DNA from: Telopea speciosissima
Lineage: Eukaryota; Streptophyta; Magnoliopsida; Proteales; Proteaceae
Reading direction: 5' to 3'
Assembly (NCBI RefSeq): GCF_018873765.1
Contig: NC_057921.1
Span: forward strand, 16,614,604-16,678,603
Length of the DNA stretch: 64,000 bases
The position numbers and the translations under genes are program-made. Positions 22,917 to 34,686 of the stretch are shown one piece after another (position 1 is the first letter of the stretch; each line of letters begins with the position of its first letter). The notes below the pieces were generated by a model. The model did not search any database, was not told where the DNA came from, and saw only the letters and a list, made by a program, of their open reading frames with translations.

Positions 22917-23447
22917 AGTATGCTGGTACAAGTATGCAAGTACAAGCTTACAAAACAGTTACATTTCTCAAATACAAGTACACAGTAAGATTTACAAGTA
23001 TCCCGATGAAGCTATGCTCGAGTACGATACCAGTTCACCCAAAGGAGAAAACATGGCAGACTAATTGAATAACCACACCGCCAGGAGAAAGCCATCTCCG
23101 CGCTCCCGAGCAGAAGAAGGCTGATGAAACTTGAGCACCATGGGTTGCGAAGTGTGAGACAGGAGTAGCATACACGACAGCTTCAAAATGATCAATACCG
23201 AGCTCGATCTCGGCAAGGTAGCACCAACTGCTCCAGAGCAACCCCGAGAATCAAGAGGAGACAACTTTACCAAATGGGATTCACCATTAGCATGCTAAAA
23301 CACCAAAATAGCCTTGTTTCTACTCCTCTCAAGCCACCAGAAGTAAGGAGCCAAAAGAGGACTAGGGAGAACAATGGCCTTTGGGTCCTTCAGCGCACTG
23401 ACAGATCCACACCACTGCCCACCAAATACGTTAACAGTGAAGGTCGA
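22917..23447 (+). other. Tat1 3' untranslated region continuing after the solo LTR
   Basis: Sequence rich in TACAAGTA/CAAGTAC motifs, as in the piece just before the solo LTR, so it is probably the interrupted 3' part of Tat1. It is cut off at 23448 by the Del element. No gene; the 3' LTR of Tat1 is not reached. Confidence 0.45.
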
Positions 23448-26109
23448 TGTCACTCCCTGATTCCAGAACCAGAGCATATAAATATGCTCCCGCACTACCG
23501 CCAGGATCACAGATGCAGTAGTTAAGCTAACTCATCCACACCGCACAAGACATGAATAATCTGGAGGGAATATAATATAATTAAATCAGAGTAATGGAAG
23601 CTAAATGATAATATAATAACATAATGGTCAATGTTTAACCCTGTTCAATAATCCACCACAACATACTCGGAACCATGATGACATCCCATAAGGACTTATG
23701 TATTACATAGTATATACATAATACATTCTTCATGACGGGATCAAAATAATGAAATAGTTAGTATCCAAAAGTAATATCCAAAAAGTAAACATCCAAAAAG
23801 GGGCCACCGGCCCAATCTCTCAAGAAGCTACTCTCCTAAGTAGTAATCTGGTCCATGCTCCCTTTCCTCAGGGGCCCACCAATCCTCACCACTGCCACCC
23901 TCAGGGGCCATGGGCTCCGAGCTGCTTGGCTCCACCAAACCTGCATCATAATCTAAAAAGAAGTTTCCACGAGGGGTGAGCTCCACTGAACCCAATGAGT
24001 AAATTGAATCATGCAAAGGGTTACAATATGCATGGATGATAATGTTATGATGCATAAATCAATGATTACATGTGCACCTAACTCTAACCTCTAAGTCAGG
24101 TATAGTGCTTCTGCAACACCTTAGGTAGCATCCCCGACCCTCCACCTCTCATGAATGGCCTATCTGGTAATGTCAAACCCGAGTTGCGCAGGGAGCCTTC
24201 TGGTCCTGGTCCTCAATCTGACTCGCCGATCCCAGTACCTCAACCGGAATTGCTGGTTTACCCAGCAAACCCCCAAAGTTAACCCCACTGCCACGGTTCC
24301 GGTCCTCCATCGAAATCGTCGATGCCAGTCCTCAATCGAAATCATTGGTTTCTCCGCGGGGGTCATCCAACACGTAAACCCCTGTTGGAGAGGGTCGTAG
24401 CACTGGGTACGTAATGCCTAGCCAACAACACCTACTGTCTAGTGGTGTACATACACTATACATATGGATTCCATCATTATCAGATTGCACAACATTGTCA
24501 TTCGCAATATACATCACTACACTCTCAATCAAATATCACATCAAAACAATAATTGAAAGTAAAGTGCATCCTAGTATCTACACTCAACATGGGAGAGTCT
24601 CCATTATTAAACAATAGATTTTCGATAAGTAAACATACATGTACGTGTATGGCAATCATATAATGACATGCAAGTAGGTTCGGGTATCCAATTTTTTCAC
24701 CTTGGGATTTGGTTCGATCAAGCCGTGAGTGATCTGGCGTGCTAAAAAGTGAGTCGACCCCCGTGTTTGGGTTCCCTAGATGCACAAAAAGACACACAAG
24801 AGACTAATGCTAAGGTCCCCAAAAGGGTAGGAATCAATAGGGGTTTAAAAGTGTAAAAATTGTAAAATGGTAGATGCAAATTGGTAAAATGGTAGATGCA
24901 TTTCTGGACTGTTCCTACCGTTTCCTCCTACCATTTTTCACTGAGAGAAAAAGGTAGGAAGGCAGGGCTTAAAAAGATAGGAAGGGCACTTGGGCTGCTC
25001 CTACCAGTTTAGCCCGACTGCATCTACCTTTTTACATAATAAGCTTAAAATGAGTGTTTGGCTTGGGGCTTTGGTTTCATGGCCCAAATGGGTATCTTTT
25101 AGGGTTATACCATTCAATAATGGCCAAGAATGTTACCCTAATCTAGGGTTTTAGATCTTTACCATCAAGAGGGTTTATAAACCCAATTTTACACAAGAGA
25201 TGGGTGATAGATTGGAATCAATGAACCCTAGCTTATCTATCCTTGTGCTAGAGTTGGCATTGATGGTTTAGGTCACCAAATGGGGGATGGAAACATTCAC
25301 TTACCACATCAAAGAGGTTTTAATACCTTCCATTAATGGTTCCTCTAATAGATTGGTGAAGCCATTAATTGTAGGTCATTACCCATAATTTAAGAATATA
25401 GTAATTAATGGAGATGAGAGAAATGATGGAGGTTAGGTGGGGGACTTACCAAATGGGGATGGTGAGTGAGTGAATCCTCCTCCCTTCCTCTCTTCCTTCT
25501 TCCTCTCCTTCTTTCTTTTCTTCTCTTCTTCTCTTCTTTTTTTGTTTTGCCCCAAATCGATTTCGGTTTAGTGGGAGATGGGAATAGTGGTTTTTGGCCT
25601 TATCTATCCCAAAAGGTCCCTAGGGCATGTTTGGCTGGGTGTTGGTCCTTAGGCCTAAATGCTCTAGGGTCTATTTGGTTGGACACCAAATCTTAGGTTC
25701 AAGTTCAAGTTTTTGGGCCTCAACTTAATGAGGCCCACAGGCCATCTCTATCTTTAATTAAAGGGGTGTTACACACCCAAGCCCAATCAATTATCTATGC
25801 TTTAAATGGAGTATAAGAATAATGGCTTACTCCCAATCATCGTAAAGCGGTACATCGAATCGGGCCAGGCCCCGCAGGTCTGCCTGCAGAGGGTAAGCCA
25901 AGAACACTCCTTTGTTGACAAACTTCCCCCTGTCCTTGTCGATGAACCTATCCTCGACGACCTCCCCTGTCTCAAAGTTAACGATCTTATGGGACGGTTT
26001 GAGAATCATTGCCCATAGTTCCTTGAAGTACACCGCCGTCGATTCTACACAAGTTTAACCAGACCGGTTAGACCGGGCTTTAAACCGGGGTTTGGGCCTG
26101 GATTTAACA
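23448..26109 (-). repeat. Del/Tekay element 3' LTR
   Basis: 2662 bp. Direct repeat of 34687..37266 with differences of a few per cent by eye. Plus-strand ends are TGTCAC and TTAACA. The inner boundary is fixed by the polypurine tract at 26110..26120. It contains a run of GGTAGATG and CTACCGTTT motifs at 24860..25030. The flanking 5 bases at 23443..23447 are GTCGA; the partner duplication is lost. Confidence 0.92.
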
Positions 26110-26120
26110 TCCCCCCACCT
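26110..26120 (-). other. Polypurine tract of the Del element
   Basis: AAGGTGGGGGGA-type purine run on the minus strand just before the 3' LTR start TGTTAAATCC; primes plus-strand synthesis. Confidence 0.8.
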
Positions 26121-26136
26121 TATAAGAAGTTCATCC

Positions 26137-27591
26137 TCAAAATTGAGACATACCTGGCATGTCGAATAAGTGAGGGTGCTTTGCTCGAACTTCGCTCTCA
26201 CGCTCCCAAGATGCTTCCTTCTCAGAGTGGTTCTTCCATTGGACCTTCACATAAGAGATGACACGATTGCGGAGATTGTGTTCATTCCTCTCGAGAATCT
26301 TCACAAGTTCTTCCACATAAGTCAGGTCCTCAGAAAGTTCAAGTGGTTCATGAGTTAAGACATGGGTTGGGTCCAGAATGTACTTCCACAGCATCGATAC
26401 GTGGAACACGTCATGAACACCCGCCAATGTCGGAGGCAGGGCCAGTCTATATGCCACGGCCCTGATCCTTGCTAGGATCTCATATGGTCCAATGTATCTA
26501 GGACTCAACTGACCTTTCTTGCCAAACCACAACACCCCTTTTGTTGGCGATACGCGAAGGAATACCTTATTACCCATGCTAAACTCGAGGTCCTTGCGTT
26601 TCAAATCCGCATAACTTTTTTGCCTCAGTTGCGCCACCTTGATTCGAGCTCTAATCAAGTATACCTTCTCACATGTAGCCTGTATCAACTCGGGCCCCAA
26701 TATCCTTCGCTCACCCACTTCGTCCCAGTACAACGGTGTCTGGCACTTTCTACCATACTGTGCCTCGAACGGTGGCATACCAATAGTAGCCTAGTAACTA
26801 TTGTTGTAAGAAAACTCGATGAGTGAGATATGTTCATCCCAGCTACCCCTCATATCAATGGCACAAGCTCTAAGCATATCTTCCAGTGCCTGTATAGTCC
26901 TTTCTAACTGACCATCGGTCTGTGGATGAAAGGCCGTACTAAAATTCAGTAGTGTCCCCATAGCCTGCTGGAAACCACCCCAAAACCTTGATGTGAATAT
27001 GGGATCACGATCAGAAATAATGTTCACTGGGACTCCGTGCAAGCGAACAACATTATCCATGTACAATTTTGCTAACTTGCCCATAGGATAGGTCACCTTT
27101 ATCGGAATGAAGTGTGTGATCTTGGTCAGCCGATCCGCAATCACCCAAATGGCATCAACCCCCTTTGCAATTTGGGGCAAACCTGTGACGAAGTCCATGG
27201 TGATGTGCTCCCATTTCCATTCTGGAATTGGAAGTGATTGCAAAAGCCCATAAGGTCGATGTCTCTCCGCCTTGACCTTCTGACAGGTGAGACACTTCGC
27301 CACAAACATTGCTATGTCAGCTTTCATCCCTATCCACCAAAAGTGTAACTTCAAATCTTTGTACATCTTAGTACTGCTGGGGTGTACAGAGTATGGAGAG
27401 CAATGGGCTTCATTTAAAATCTCTTTCCTCAACTGCTCATCATTAGGTACACACAGCCTACCTCTGAATCGAAGTGTACCATCCCCAAATAATGTAAAAT
27501 CTGACTCCTCTTGCATCTCTCCCTGAATGCCATCTATCATTTTCTGTAATTCCACATCAGTAGGTTGAGCTTCCTTGATCCTCTCCACCAA
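26137..27591 (-). pseudogene. Del integrase with C-terminal chromodomain
   Basis: Two ORFs (27591..26791 and 26778..26137) separated by a stop. The first has an HHCC finger (HCSPYSVHPSSTKMY ... CLTCQK) and the core with D, D and E in place (ITMDFVTGLP, IISDRDPIFTS, QTDGQLERTIQ). The second carries the C-terminal part of integrase and a chromodomain-like end (VISYVKVQWKNHSEKEASWE) that defines the chromovirus branch and may direct insertion to particular chromatin. Confidence 0.9.
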
Positions 27592-27597
27592 TGAGGA

Positions 27598-28980
27598 CTA
27601 TACTGTCAAGGCAGCAAGTGACAAAGTGTTGTTATCAACTATTAGTTCCAACTCCATTCTCCTGGCTTCCTCAACGAGCCGCTCATTGACTGTCAATGCT
27701 GCCAGAGAGCAGGTTTGTGATTTCCTACTAAGTGCATCTGCTACCACATTCACCTTGCCTGGATGGTACTGGATAGTACAATCATAGTCTTTCATCAGCT
27801 CCAACCATCTCCTCTGTCTCATATTTAACTCCTTCTGAGTGAAGAAGCACTTCAAGCACTTGTGATCACTGAAAATCTCACTCTTCTCTCCATACAAGTA
27901 GTGGCACCATATTTTCAGAGCAAATACTACTGCCGCCAACTCCAAGTCATGGGTAGGGTAGTTCTTCTTGTAGTCCTTTAGTTGCCTAGATGCATAAGCA
28001 ACCACCTTACCATTTTGCATTAATACACATCCAAGCCCCAATTTAGATGCTTCACTATAGACTGTCATGCCACCAGTACCTGATGGAAGTGTCAAAACTG
28101 GGGCACTGATCAACCTCTTTTTTAGTTCTTGGAAGCTCTTTTCACATGCCTCAGACCATTCATATTTCACCCCCTTTCGAGTCAATCTAGTTATCGGTGC
28201 TGATATGCGAGAGAAATTCTCAATGAATCTCCTGTAGTAACCGGCCAATCCAAGGAAACTTTGAATTTCACCCACATTCTTCGGTGATTCCCAATCCAAC
28301 ACTGCCTCGACCTTCCCTGGGTCTACTTATATACCCTTCTCAGAGACGATGTGGCCTAGGAATGCCACCTGGTGTAGCCAGAATTTGCACTTGCTAAACT
28401 TGGTGTACAATTGCTTCTCCCTAAGCCTTTGCAAGACCAATCTAAGGTGAATAGCATGTTCTTCCTCACTCTTGGAGTAAATGAAGATGTCATCGATAAA
28501 CACGATGACAAACTTGTCAAGTACGTCTTGGAAGACCCTATTCATTAGCTCCATGAATGCAGTTGGGGCTTTAGTCAACCCAAAGGACATGACTAGGAAT
28601 TCATAATGGCCGTACCTTGACCGAAAGCAGTCTTGCTGATATCGCCTTCAGATTTTGAGTTGGTGATAACCGGATCTCAAATCAATCTTAGAAAAGACTT
28701 TTGCTCCTTGTAGCTGATCAAAAAGGTCATCTATCCTTGGTAGTGGATACCGGTTCTTGATGGTTAGCTTGTTAAGCTCCCGGTAATTGATGCACATCCG
28801 CATACTACCGTCCTTCTTCTTAACAAAGAGGACCGGTGCTCCCCATGGAGACACATTGGGTCGGATAAAACCCTTTTTCAACAAGTCTTGCAATTGGGTC
28901 TGTAATTCGTTCAACTCCGTAGGAGCCATCCTATATGGTGCCTTAGACACTGGTGCCGCACCAGGAATCAAGTCAATCAT
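27598..28980 (-). pseudogene. Del reverse transcriptase and RNase H
   Basis: Three pieces: 28980..28648 ([30 protein letters not shown]), 28590..28327 with the catalytic [10 protein letters not shown], and 28302..27598 with thumb and RNase H. Stops interrupt between pieces. The RNase H start reads [11 protein letters not shown], where VY(S/C)DAS is usual, so the first catalytic acid is Glu instead of Asp. The stop near 27600 (TAG) separates RNase H from integrase. Confidence 0.9.
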
Positions 28981-28992
28981 GAATTCTGTTTC

Positions 28993-31011
28993 TTAATCTA
29001 GGGGTAACTCTATCAGATCTTCTGGAAATACATCCGGGTATTCTCTTACTATATCAATCTTAGTCAAAGGCTTGACCTTGGCTTTCGTATCCATAACCGA
29101 GGCAAGATAGCCCTGATAACCCGAATCCATCAATTTTCGTGCTTGGAGGGCAGAGATAATTAGCCTCTTTTGTCTTTTCTGATCCCCTACAAATGTAAAT
29201 TTCTTCCCCGTCCTTGGCTTGAAGACAATTTGTTTCTTGGCACACACCATATTTGCTCGGTATTCTACTAACCAATCCATTCCAAGGATTACATCGAAGT
29301 CGTTCATGTCGAGTTCGATGAGGCGTACTGTCATCTTCCTACCACATACTTCCATCGTACAAGGTTTATAAACTACATCCAACTGTACTACACTACTTGT
29401 AGGTGTACTAACAACTAACCCTTGAGTCAGGCCTTTTGCAATAATGTGCATCTTCTTTGCGAAAGTAAGGGATACAAACAAATGGGATGCTCCAGAATCA
29501 AATAATACATGTGCAGTGGAATTAGCAATAGTTAAAGCACCTGACACATGGCTTGAATTAATTTCATAATATGCATGCATGCTTATGGTAATAATGCCAA
29601 CATACATTTGACAAGATAGATATCATACCTGTCACCACTCCTGGTGTGCTCTCTGCGTCAGCGTTGGTGACAGCGAATACATGCCCTGGTATCCTATTGC
29701 CTTGGTAAGGCTGAATAGCACGGTCGGCTGAACGGGGTAGAGGTGGTCGTGAAGATGATGGTTGTGGCACCTCAGGCTTCTTCTGCGGGCAATACTTGGA
29801 AATGTGCCCATACTGGTAGTAGGTGAAGCATTGGATGAGAACATTTGCTGGTTGCGTGGATCCGGTGGACTGGATAGTATGTGTGGGCTGGGGTGCCTCG
29901 GGCTTCACGTACTGAAATGGTGCAAGGTTGACATAATACGGCCAAGGGTACTTGCTAGGCCCTTGAGTGCTCTGCGAAGATGCAGTCCGCTTTCCGATAT
30001 TGGACTACGGGTGAGGAGTTTCATTTTGTCGATCCTCGATGGACTTCGCCATTTGAACCACCTCGGCGTATCGCGGGAGGTTATGACTCAACACTATGGC
30101 CCCAATAGTGTTCCTCAGGCCTCCTCAAATCTGCTCGCCTTCCCTTGCTCATCTCTAAGGTAAGGAGGAGCGAAGTGGTGCAGTTCCTCATATTTCTGTT
30201 GGTACTCTTATACCAACTTCGACCCCTGAACAAGTGACATAAACTCCGCTTCCTTCTTCTCTCGGAAGTTCCTAGGGAAGTAATTCTCATAGAAGGCGGT
30301 CTTGAACTGGTCCCAACTGAGGTTGGGATGAAGAGCCATGAGATTGGGTCGAGTACTTTTCCACCAAGCCTCAGTGTCTCCCTCAAGTTGAAAACCGGCA
30401 CAAGCTATTCTTTGCTCGTCCGTGCAGCCCAGGAAATCAAAGATCTTTTCCATTTGTTGAACCCACTTAGAGGGAAGGAGCAAATCATTGTAGAGTCCGG
30501 TGAAGGTGCGAGGTTTGAGTTTTTGGAATCACTCAACTATTGGAATCATCAGATTCGCAAAAGGTGGAGCTTGCTGCCCTAGGGGAGGTGGGTGATATAC
30601 CAAGGGAGGTGGTATAGCGAACCCTGCGTGAACCACAGGTGATGGAGGAGCAGCTTGGACTTGAGGTGCTTGACCAACAGTGGTAGTTTGAAATTAGGTC
30701 CCAATCTGGGCTAAGAGTCGATCTTGACGCTACTTCGATTGTGTCATCAAAGTCTCCATATACTGCCTCTGTTCCTCGCGAAAATCCCTAAGGATATCTC
30801 CCACAAGGGTGGTGACCTGGTGGATCGATAGCCCCGGCCATAGGGGAGGAGGAATAGATGAGCCGGATGCCCCCGTGGTGTGCTGATCGGACCAAGGTGG
30901 AAGAGTTGCCGGAGGTGGTATGGGAGGAGGTAGATTGGCCAGGTTCGTAGCCTCAACTAGCTCTTACCCCAGATTGGCAGCGCTCTCGGAGTTACTCTGA
31001 GTTAGAACCAT
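28993..31011 (-). pseudogene. Del gag and protease
   Basis: Gag starts at 31011 (MVLTQSNSESAANLG), then a TAA follows at once. The gag core (30483..30208) has ACAGFQLEGDTEAWW and DQFKTAFYENYFP. The knuckle reads CFTYYQYGHISKYC, where the second Cys is replaced by Tyr. Protease (29607..28993) carries HVLFDSGASHLFVS with an intact active site. Many stops and frame changes make it inactive. Confidence 0.88.
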
Positions 31012-32963
31012 TATGATGCCCTAGAGGAGAAAATTGTGATTCGTTAGAATCATCACACTATAAGCATTAATTATGCATGAAAACTTCACAAGAAGGAACC
31101 AAAATTCCCAAAATAACCCTAGACCCGACCATGTTAATTTCTTCCCAATACATGCGTCGTTAATAATGTACACAACATAGTGAGGTCAACACAAGAAAGG
31201 AGAGGGTACATAGGTCATTTTAGAGGCATAGGGTTGCCCAAGTAAGAGGGAGTGGGCCTCACAAACATGTGCCAACAAAGCTCAACAAGAAACTAAGAAA
31301 ACATAAAGCGGTAGGTGCGTTCTGGGTAAAACAGTAGATTCAAAAATTTTCCTGTATCTACTGTTTCTTCCTACCATTTTAAACCGAGAAGAAAAGGTAG
31401 ATGTATTTATGTATAAAACGGTAGATGAAATATTTTCCTGTATCTGCCATTTCTTCTACCTTTTTTCATCAAGAGAAAAGGTAGATGGGTTCTGAGTAAA
31501 ATGGTAGATGTAATTTTTATTTACTTTTCCTACAGGTACCGTTTCTACCTACCTTTTTAAACTGAGGAGAAATGGTAGATGAAATTTTTGTAAAAAGGTA
31601 GATGCAACTACCTTTGTATGGGTTTTTCTTCCTACCGTTTTTTAAGATAGTTATTTTTTAAAAGAGGGCCCTACTGCCCTCATTTCTATTCATCCCAAAC
31701 ACACAAGCACAATGGAGGAAAGACCCCAGGGCATCCAAAGGTGAACTCCTCGACCCCCAAAGGCCTTTAAGACAACAGGGATCACACCCATAATCGATCT
31801 CCACCAAGGTGAGTGCCTGCACGATTTGGTTCTCTGTGTGCTGAGTCTTCTTCACGAAGTCTTTCTCAGTTGTAGAGTTTTATCTTCATATAAAACTCCA
31901 TATTCATAGTCTGTTTAGCATACATTCCCCACTCTTAGAAAGATTCTTATGCACCACAACACTGAAATTCAAATTTCTTCTATCATTGTTGGATTTCTAG
32001 GGTCGAGACTGGGGGATTTCATGCCATGAATGGTTGGGACCTTGCAATTAGTTTCTGAATTGCTAATTCCCTTTTTGTTTTAATTTTTTTTCATGGGGCC
32101 TTATGCCTAGTATGCCCAAGATTCTTGTATAAAACCCCTCTCTATTTGGGTCCATACACACAGGTTTGAATTGCGCCTACAAGGTGTTTGTAAATAGTTC
32201 TAAATGAGTTTCCTGTGTATAGATTTACCATTTTTGGCCATGTCATGAGTGAATTTCCTGCCCATACATTCAATGTGATGTTTGGTATGCCTTGTGCTAA
32301 GCTTACAGAATTTGTATAAGGCTTCTTTCTTTACTATTCATATTACTGAGTTTATAGTGTGCATACAAGGTGCCTGAGAAAATGACACATTAACTTTGTC
32401 CTACATCACTCATATGCATGCTTACTGCCATGGCTGTACACCAATGCCTACACTCTTGTTCATATTCATGTTGTACCCATCACTTTTATAGCAATCTATG
32501 TGCTCTATTTTATTAAGTTTTGGGACTTGCAGCCTTGGGTGGAATTGTTTTGATATATAAGCAAGGTGGTACCACTTCTTTGTGTAAATCGATCCTTGGA
32601 TGTCTTATACTATGTAATGGATGCACTCTTTAGTTGGGTATGGATTCTTCATGGGTATGAGTGTTGTGACATTACTTGAGTGAGTTAGGCAAGGTAATTT
32701 ATGGCCATGTTGGAGTGAGTTCTCTACACTTAATACACTGCCTCCATGGTTTATATTTGTATATACCCCCCTATACTCAATTTTTAATCATGCCCAATTG
32801 TTCTTGGATTGTCAACTTCTTGGTATGTGAGGTCATTGGTTTAAGTTGCCAATCGCGTGGATTGTGAGTACCATGTTATTGCCCCTTATAACTTGATTTC
32901 TTAACTTATAATCAAATCTCTTTGCTCCTTACTTCTCCTCTGTTTTGATGTGTAGGTAACCAT
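31012..32963. other. Del leader, 3' part
   Basis: Non-coding in the element's sense. At 31310..31640 it has a cluster of GGTAGATG and CTACC(G/A)TTT motifs like those inside both LTRs. From about 31900 to 32960 it may be the upstream region of the plus-strand ORF that follows; T-rich, no domain seen. Confidence 0.45.
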
Positions 32964-34379
32964 ATGCCACCAAGAACTGTCGGTAGGGACCATGGTAGGG
33001 GCGGTCATGCCCAAGGAGGGGGAAGAGGTCGGGGCCAAGAAGGTGGAAGAGGTAGAGGCAGGATTCCACCACCACAGCCTTATGACCACGCATTGTTTCG
33101 GTCTTGGGAGCACGCACATAGGATGGTTAGTTGTGCAACCAAGACAGTGTTGAGCGAGAGGGACGTCTACACAAAGCACCTTTCTTCCTACAAGGTTCAA
33201 GAGAGGTTCGCCGCTCAAGAGGGGACTTCAATGCTCCGGTACGACCATGGTGCCTATCCAGTGTTGGTGCGATACTTCTATGCAAATCTCAGCATGGAGG
33301 AGCGAAACGATGGTACATTGCGCATTAGGAGCAAGGTCAAGGGCAAGGATATCACGTTCACAGCCTCACAGTTGGGTGACATCCTTGGGATCTCTAATGA
33401 GGGTGAGTTGACCTATTACCCTCCTAGGCGGCAGGGCTTGATGTATGTTTCCCTGGCGGAGCACACCCTCATTAGCAGCACCTTGAGAGACGACAATGAG
33501 AATGGGAGGTTTGACTACTCATGCTATCTTCCGACCGCCAAGATGTTCACACGGTTAGTATAGGAAAACTTGTTACCAGCTATCTGCCACCTCGACGAAG
33601 CCGGTTTGATGACCTCCTTTGTGGCATTTTGTTTGATCATCGGGCGTTGCCTTAACCTCCCAAATATACTCACCAGGACCATACCATTCAAGGCAACCAG
33701 GCGGAACGAGAGGTACCTTCCCTATGGGCGACTTCTCACAGTCATTTTTATGCATTTTGGGGTGGAGTTTGCTGCGGATGAGGCAAGAGATGAGATACCC
33801 AACCGGTTTAGCAAGACTACCATCCTCAAAATGAAGCTGAAGGGGGATGAGGGTAGTAGTGAGGATCCCGAGTACACTGATGAGGACCAAGGTAGAGGTG
33901 ACGATGAGGAGGACAGTGAGGACGATGGTAGCGATGAGGAGGGCAGTGAGGATGAGTCTAGTGAGGGGGAGAGAGTGGCGGAGGCAGAGGATCCATAGAG
34001 CATTCCTGAGCAGGCTAGTGCAGACATTCCCCCTCATGGTGATCCACACTCTGGAGATGACAATCGACACACCCGAGGTTCCGTACCTCAGGGCAGCCAT
34101 CGAAGTGGCTTATGCCCTCGTTCACATTTTGTTGGCACTCACGATGCGGAGGCGACTTCTTCTAGGGCGACTGAGCCTACACTAGGATTTATTGCTGGTC
34201 AGATGACCACCATCACGTCGTGTCTAGATGCATTCCAGGGCCAGCTAGCAGAGTTTGGGGGTATGTTCCGTGACATACATGGGATGTATCGTGACATGCA
34301 CAATAGGGTGGTGCGTATGGAGCGTCGTACGAGGTTCGCTGGTTCTCCTGACACACTACCACAGCCAGCACCACAGTGA
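32964..34379 (+). pseudogene. Antisense ORF in the Del leader, 'putative plant transposon protein' type
   Basis: 472 codons in one frame, ATG at 32964 to TGA at 34377, broken only by TAG codons at 33561 and 33996. It opens with an RGG-rich segment (GRGGHAQGGGRGRGQEGG). A central domain follows (VLSERDVYTKHLSSYKVQE ... DITFTASQLGDILGIS) of the kind annotated in plants as putative plant transposon protein. Then comes a long acidic Asp/Glu/Ser run (33850..33990) and a coiled-coil-like end (MFRDIHGMYRDMHNRVVRME). It lies opposite to the Del genes, between 5' LTR and gag. Function unknown; the family name is from memory and needs a profile search. Confidence 0.65.
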
Positions 34380-34666
34380 TGATAGTTGATCGTGTTTCTT
34401 TCTTGTTGCCTTAGACTTAGACTTTTTATTTAGTTGCTTTAACTTCATTTGACTCGGTTGTAATATTTCTAGTATTTATCTTTTAGTGCCTTGTGATGGA
34501 TCTGGGTATCCTCCCAGATCAGACACTGTCTGTTATTTATGATTTCGGAACTCCTTATTTTCTGTAATTGCTTTCTAATTATCTAGCGTGTTCTTATAAG
34601 CTTTTATTTAATCCTATAATGGAGTAAATCGGATCGGTCGGACCACGAGTTAGCTTAAGGTAGAGC

Positions 34667-34685
34667 ATCGTGCTCTTATATCAGG
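34667..34685 (-). other. Primer binding site of the Del element (degenerate)
   Basis: Minus strand after the LTR end reads CCTGATATAAGAGCACG, close to the iMet-type TGGTATCAGAGCA with a few mismatches. Position fits; sequence fit is weak. Confidence 0.45.
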
Positions 34686-34686
34686 T

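Noticed and set aside
22917..23447. Possible 3' LTR of Tat1
   Set aside because: No similarity to the 5' LTR at 14517..14956 and no polypurine tract; reads as 3' untranslated element sequence.
33573..34100. Minus-strand 175-codon ORF opposite the Del antisense ORF
   Set aside because: Low-complexity reading (Leu/Val/Thr runs) of the acidic Asp/Glu-coding stretch; no homology recognised.
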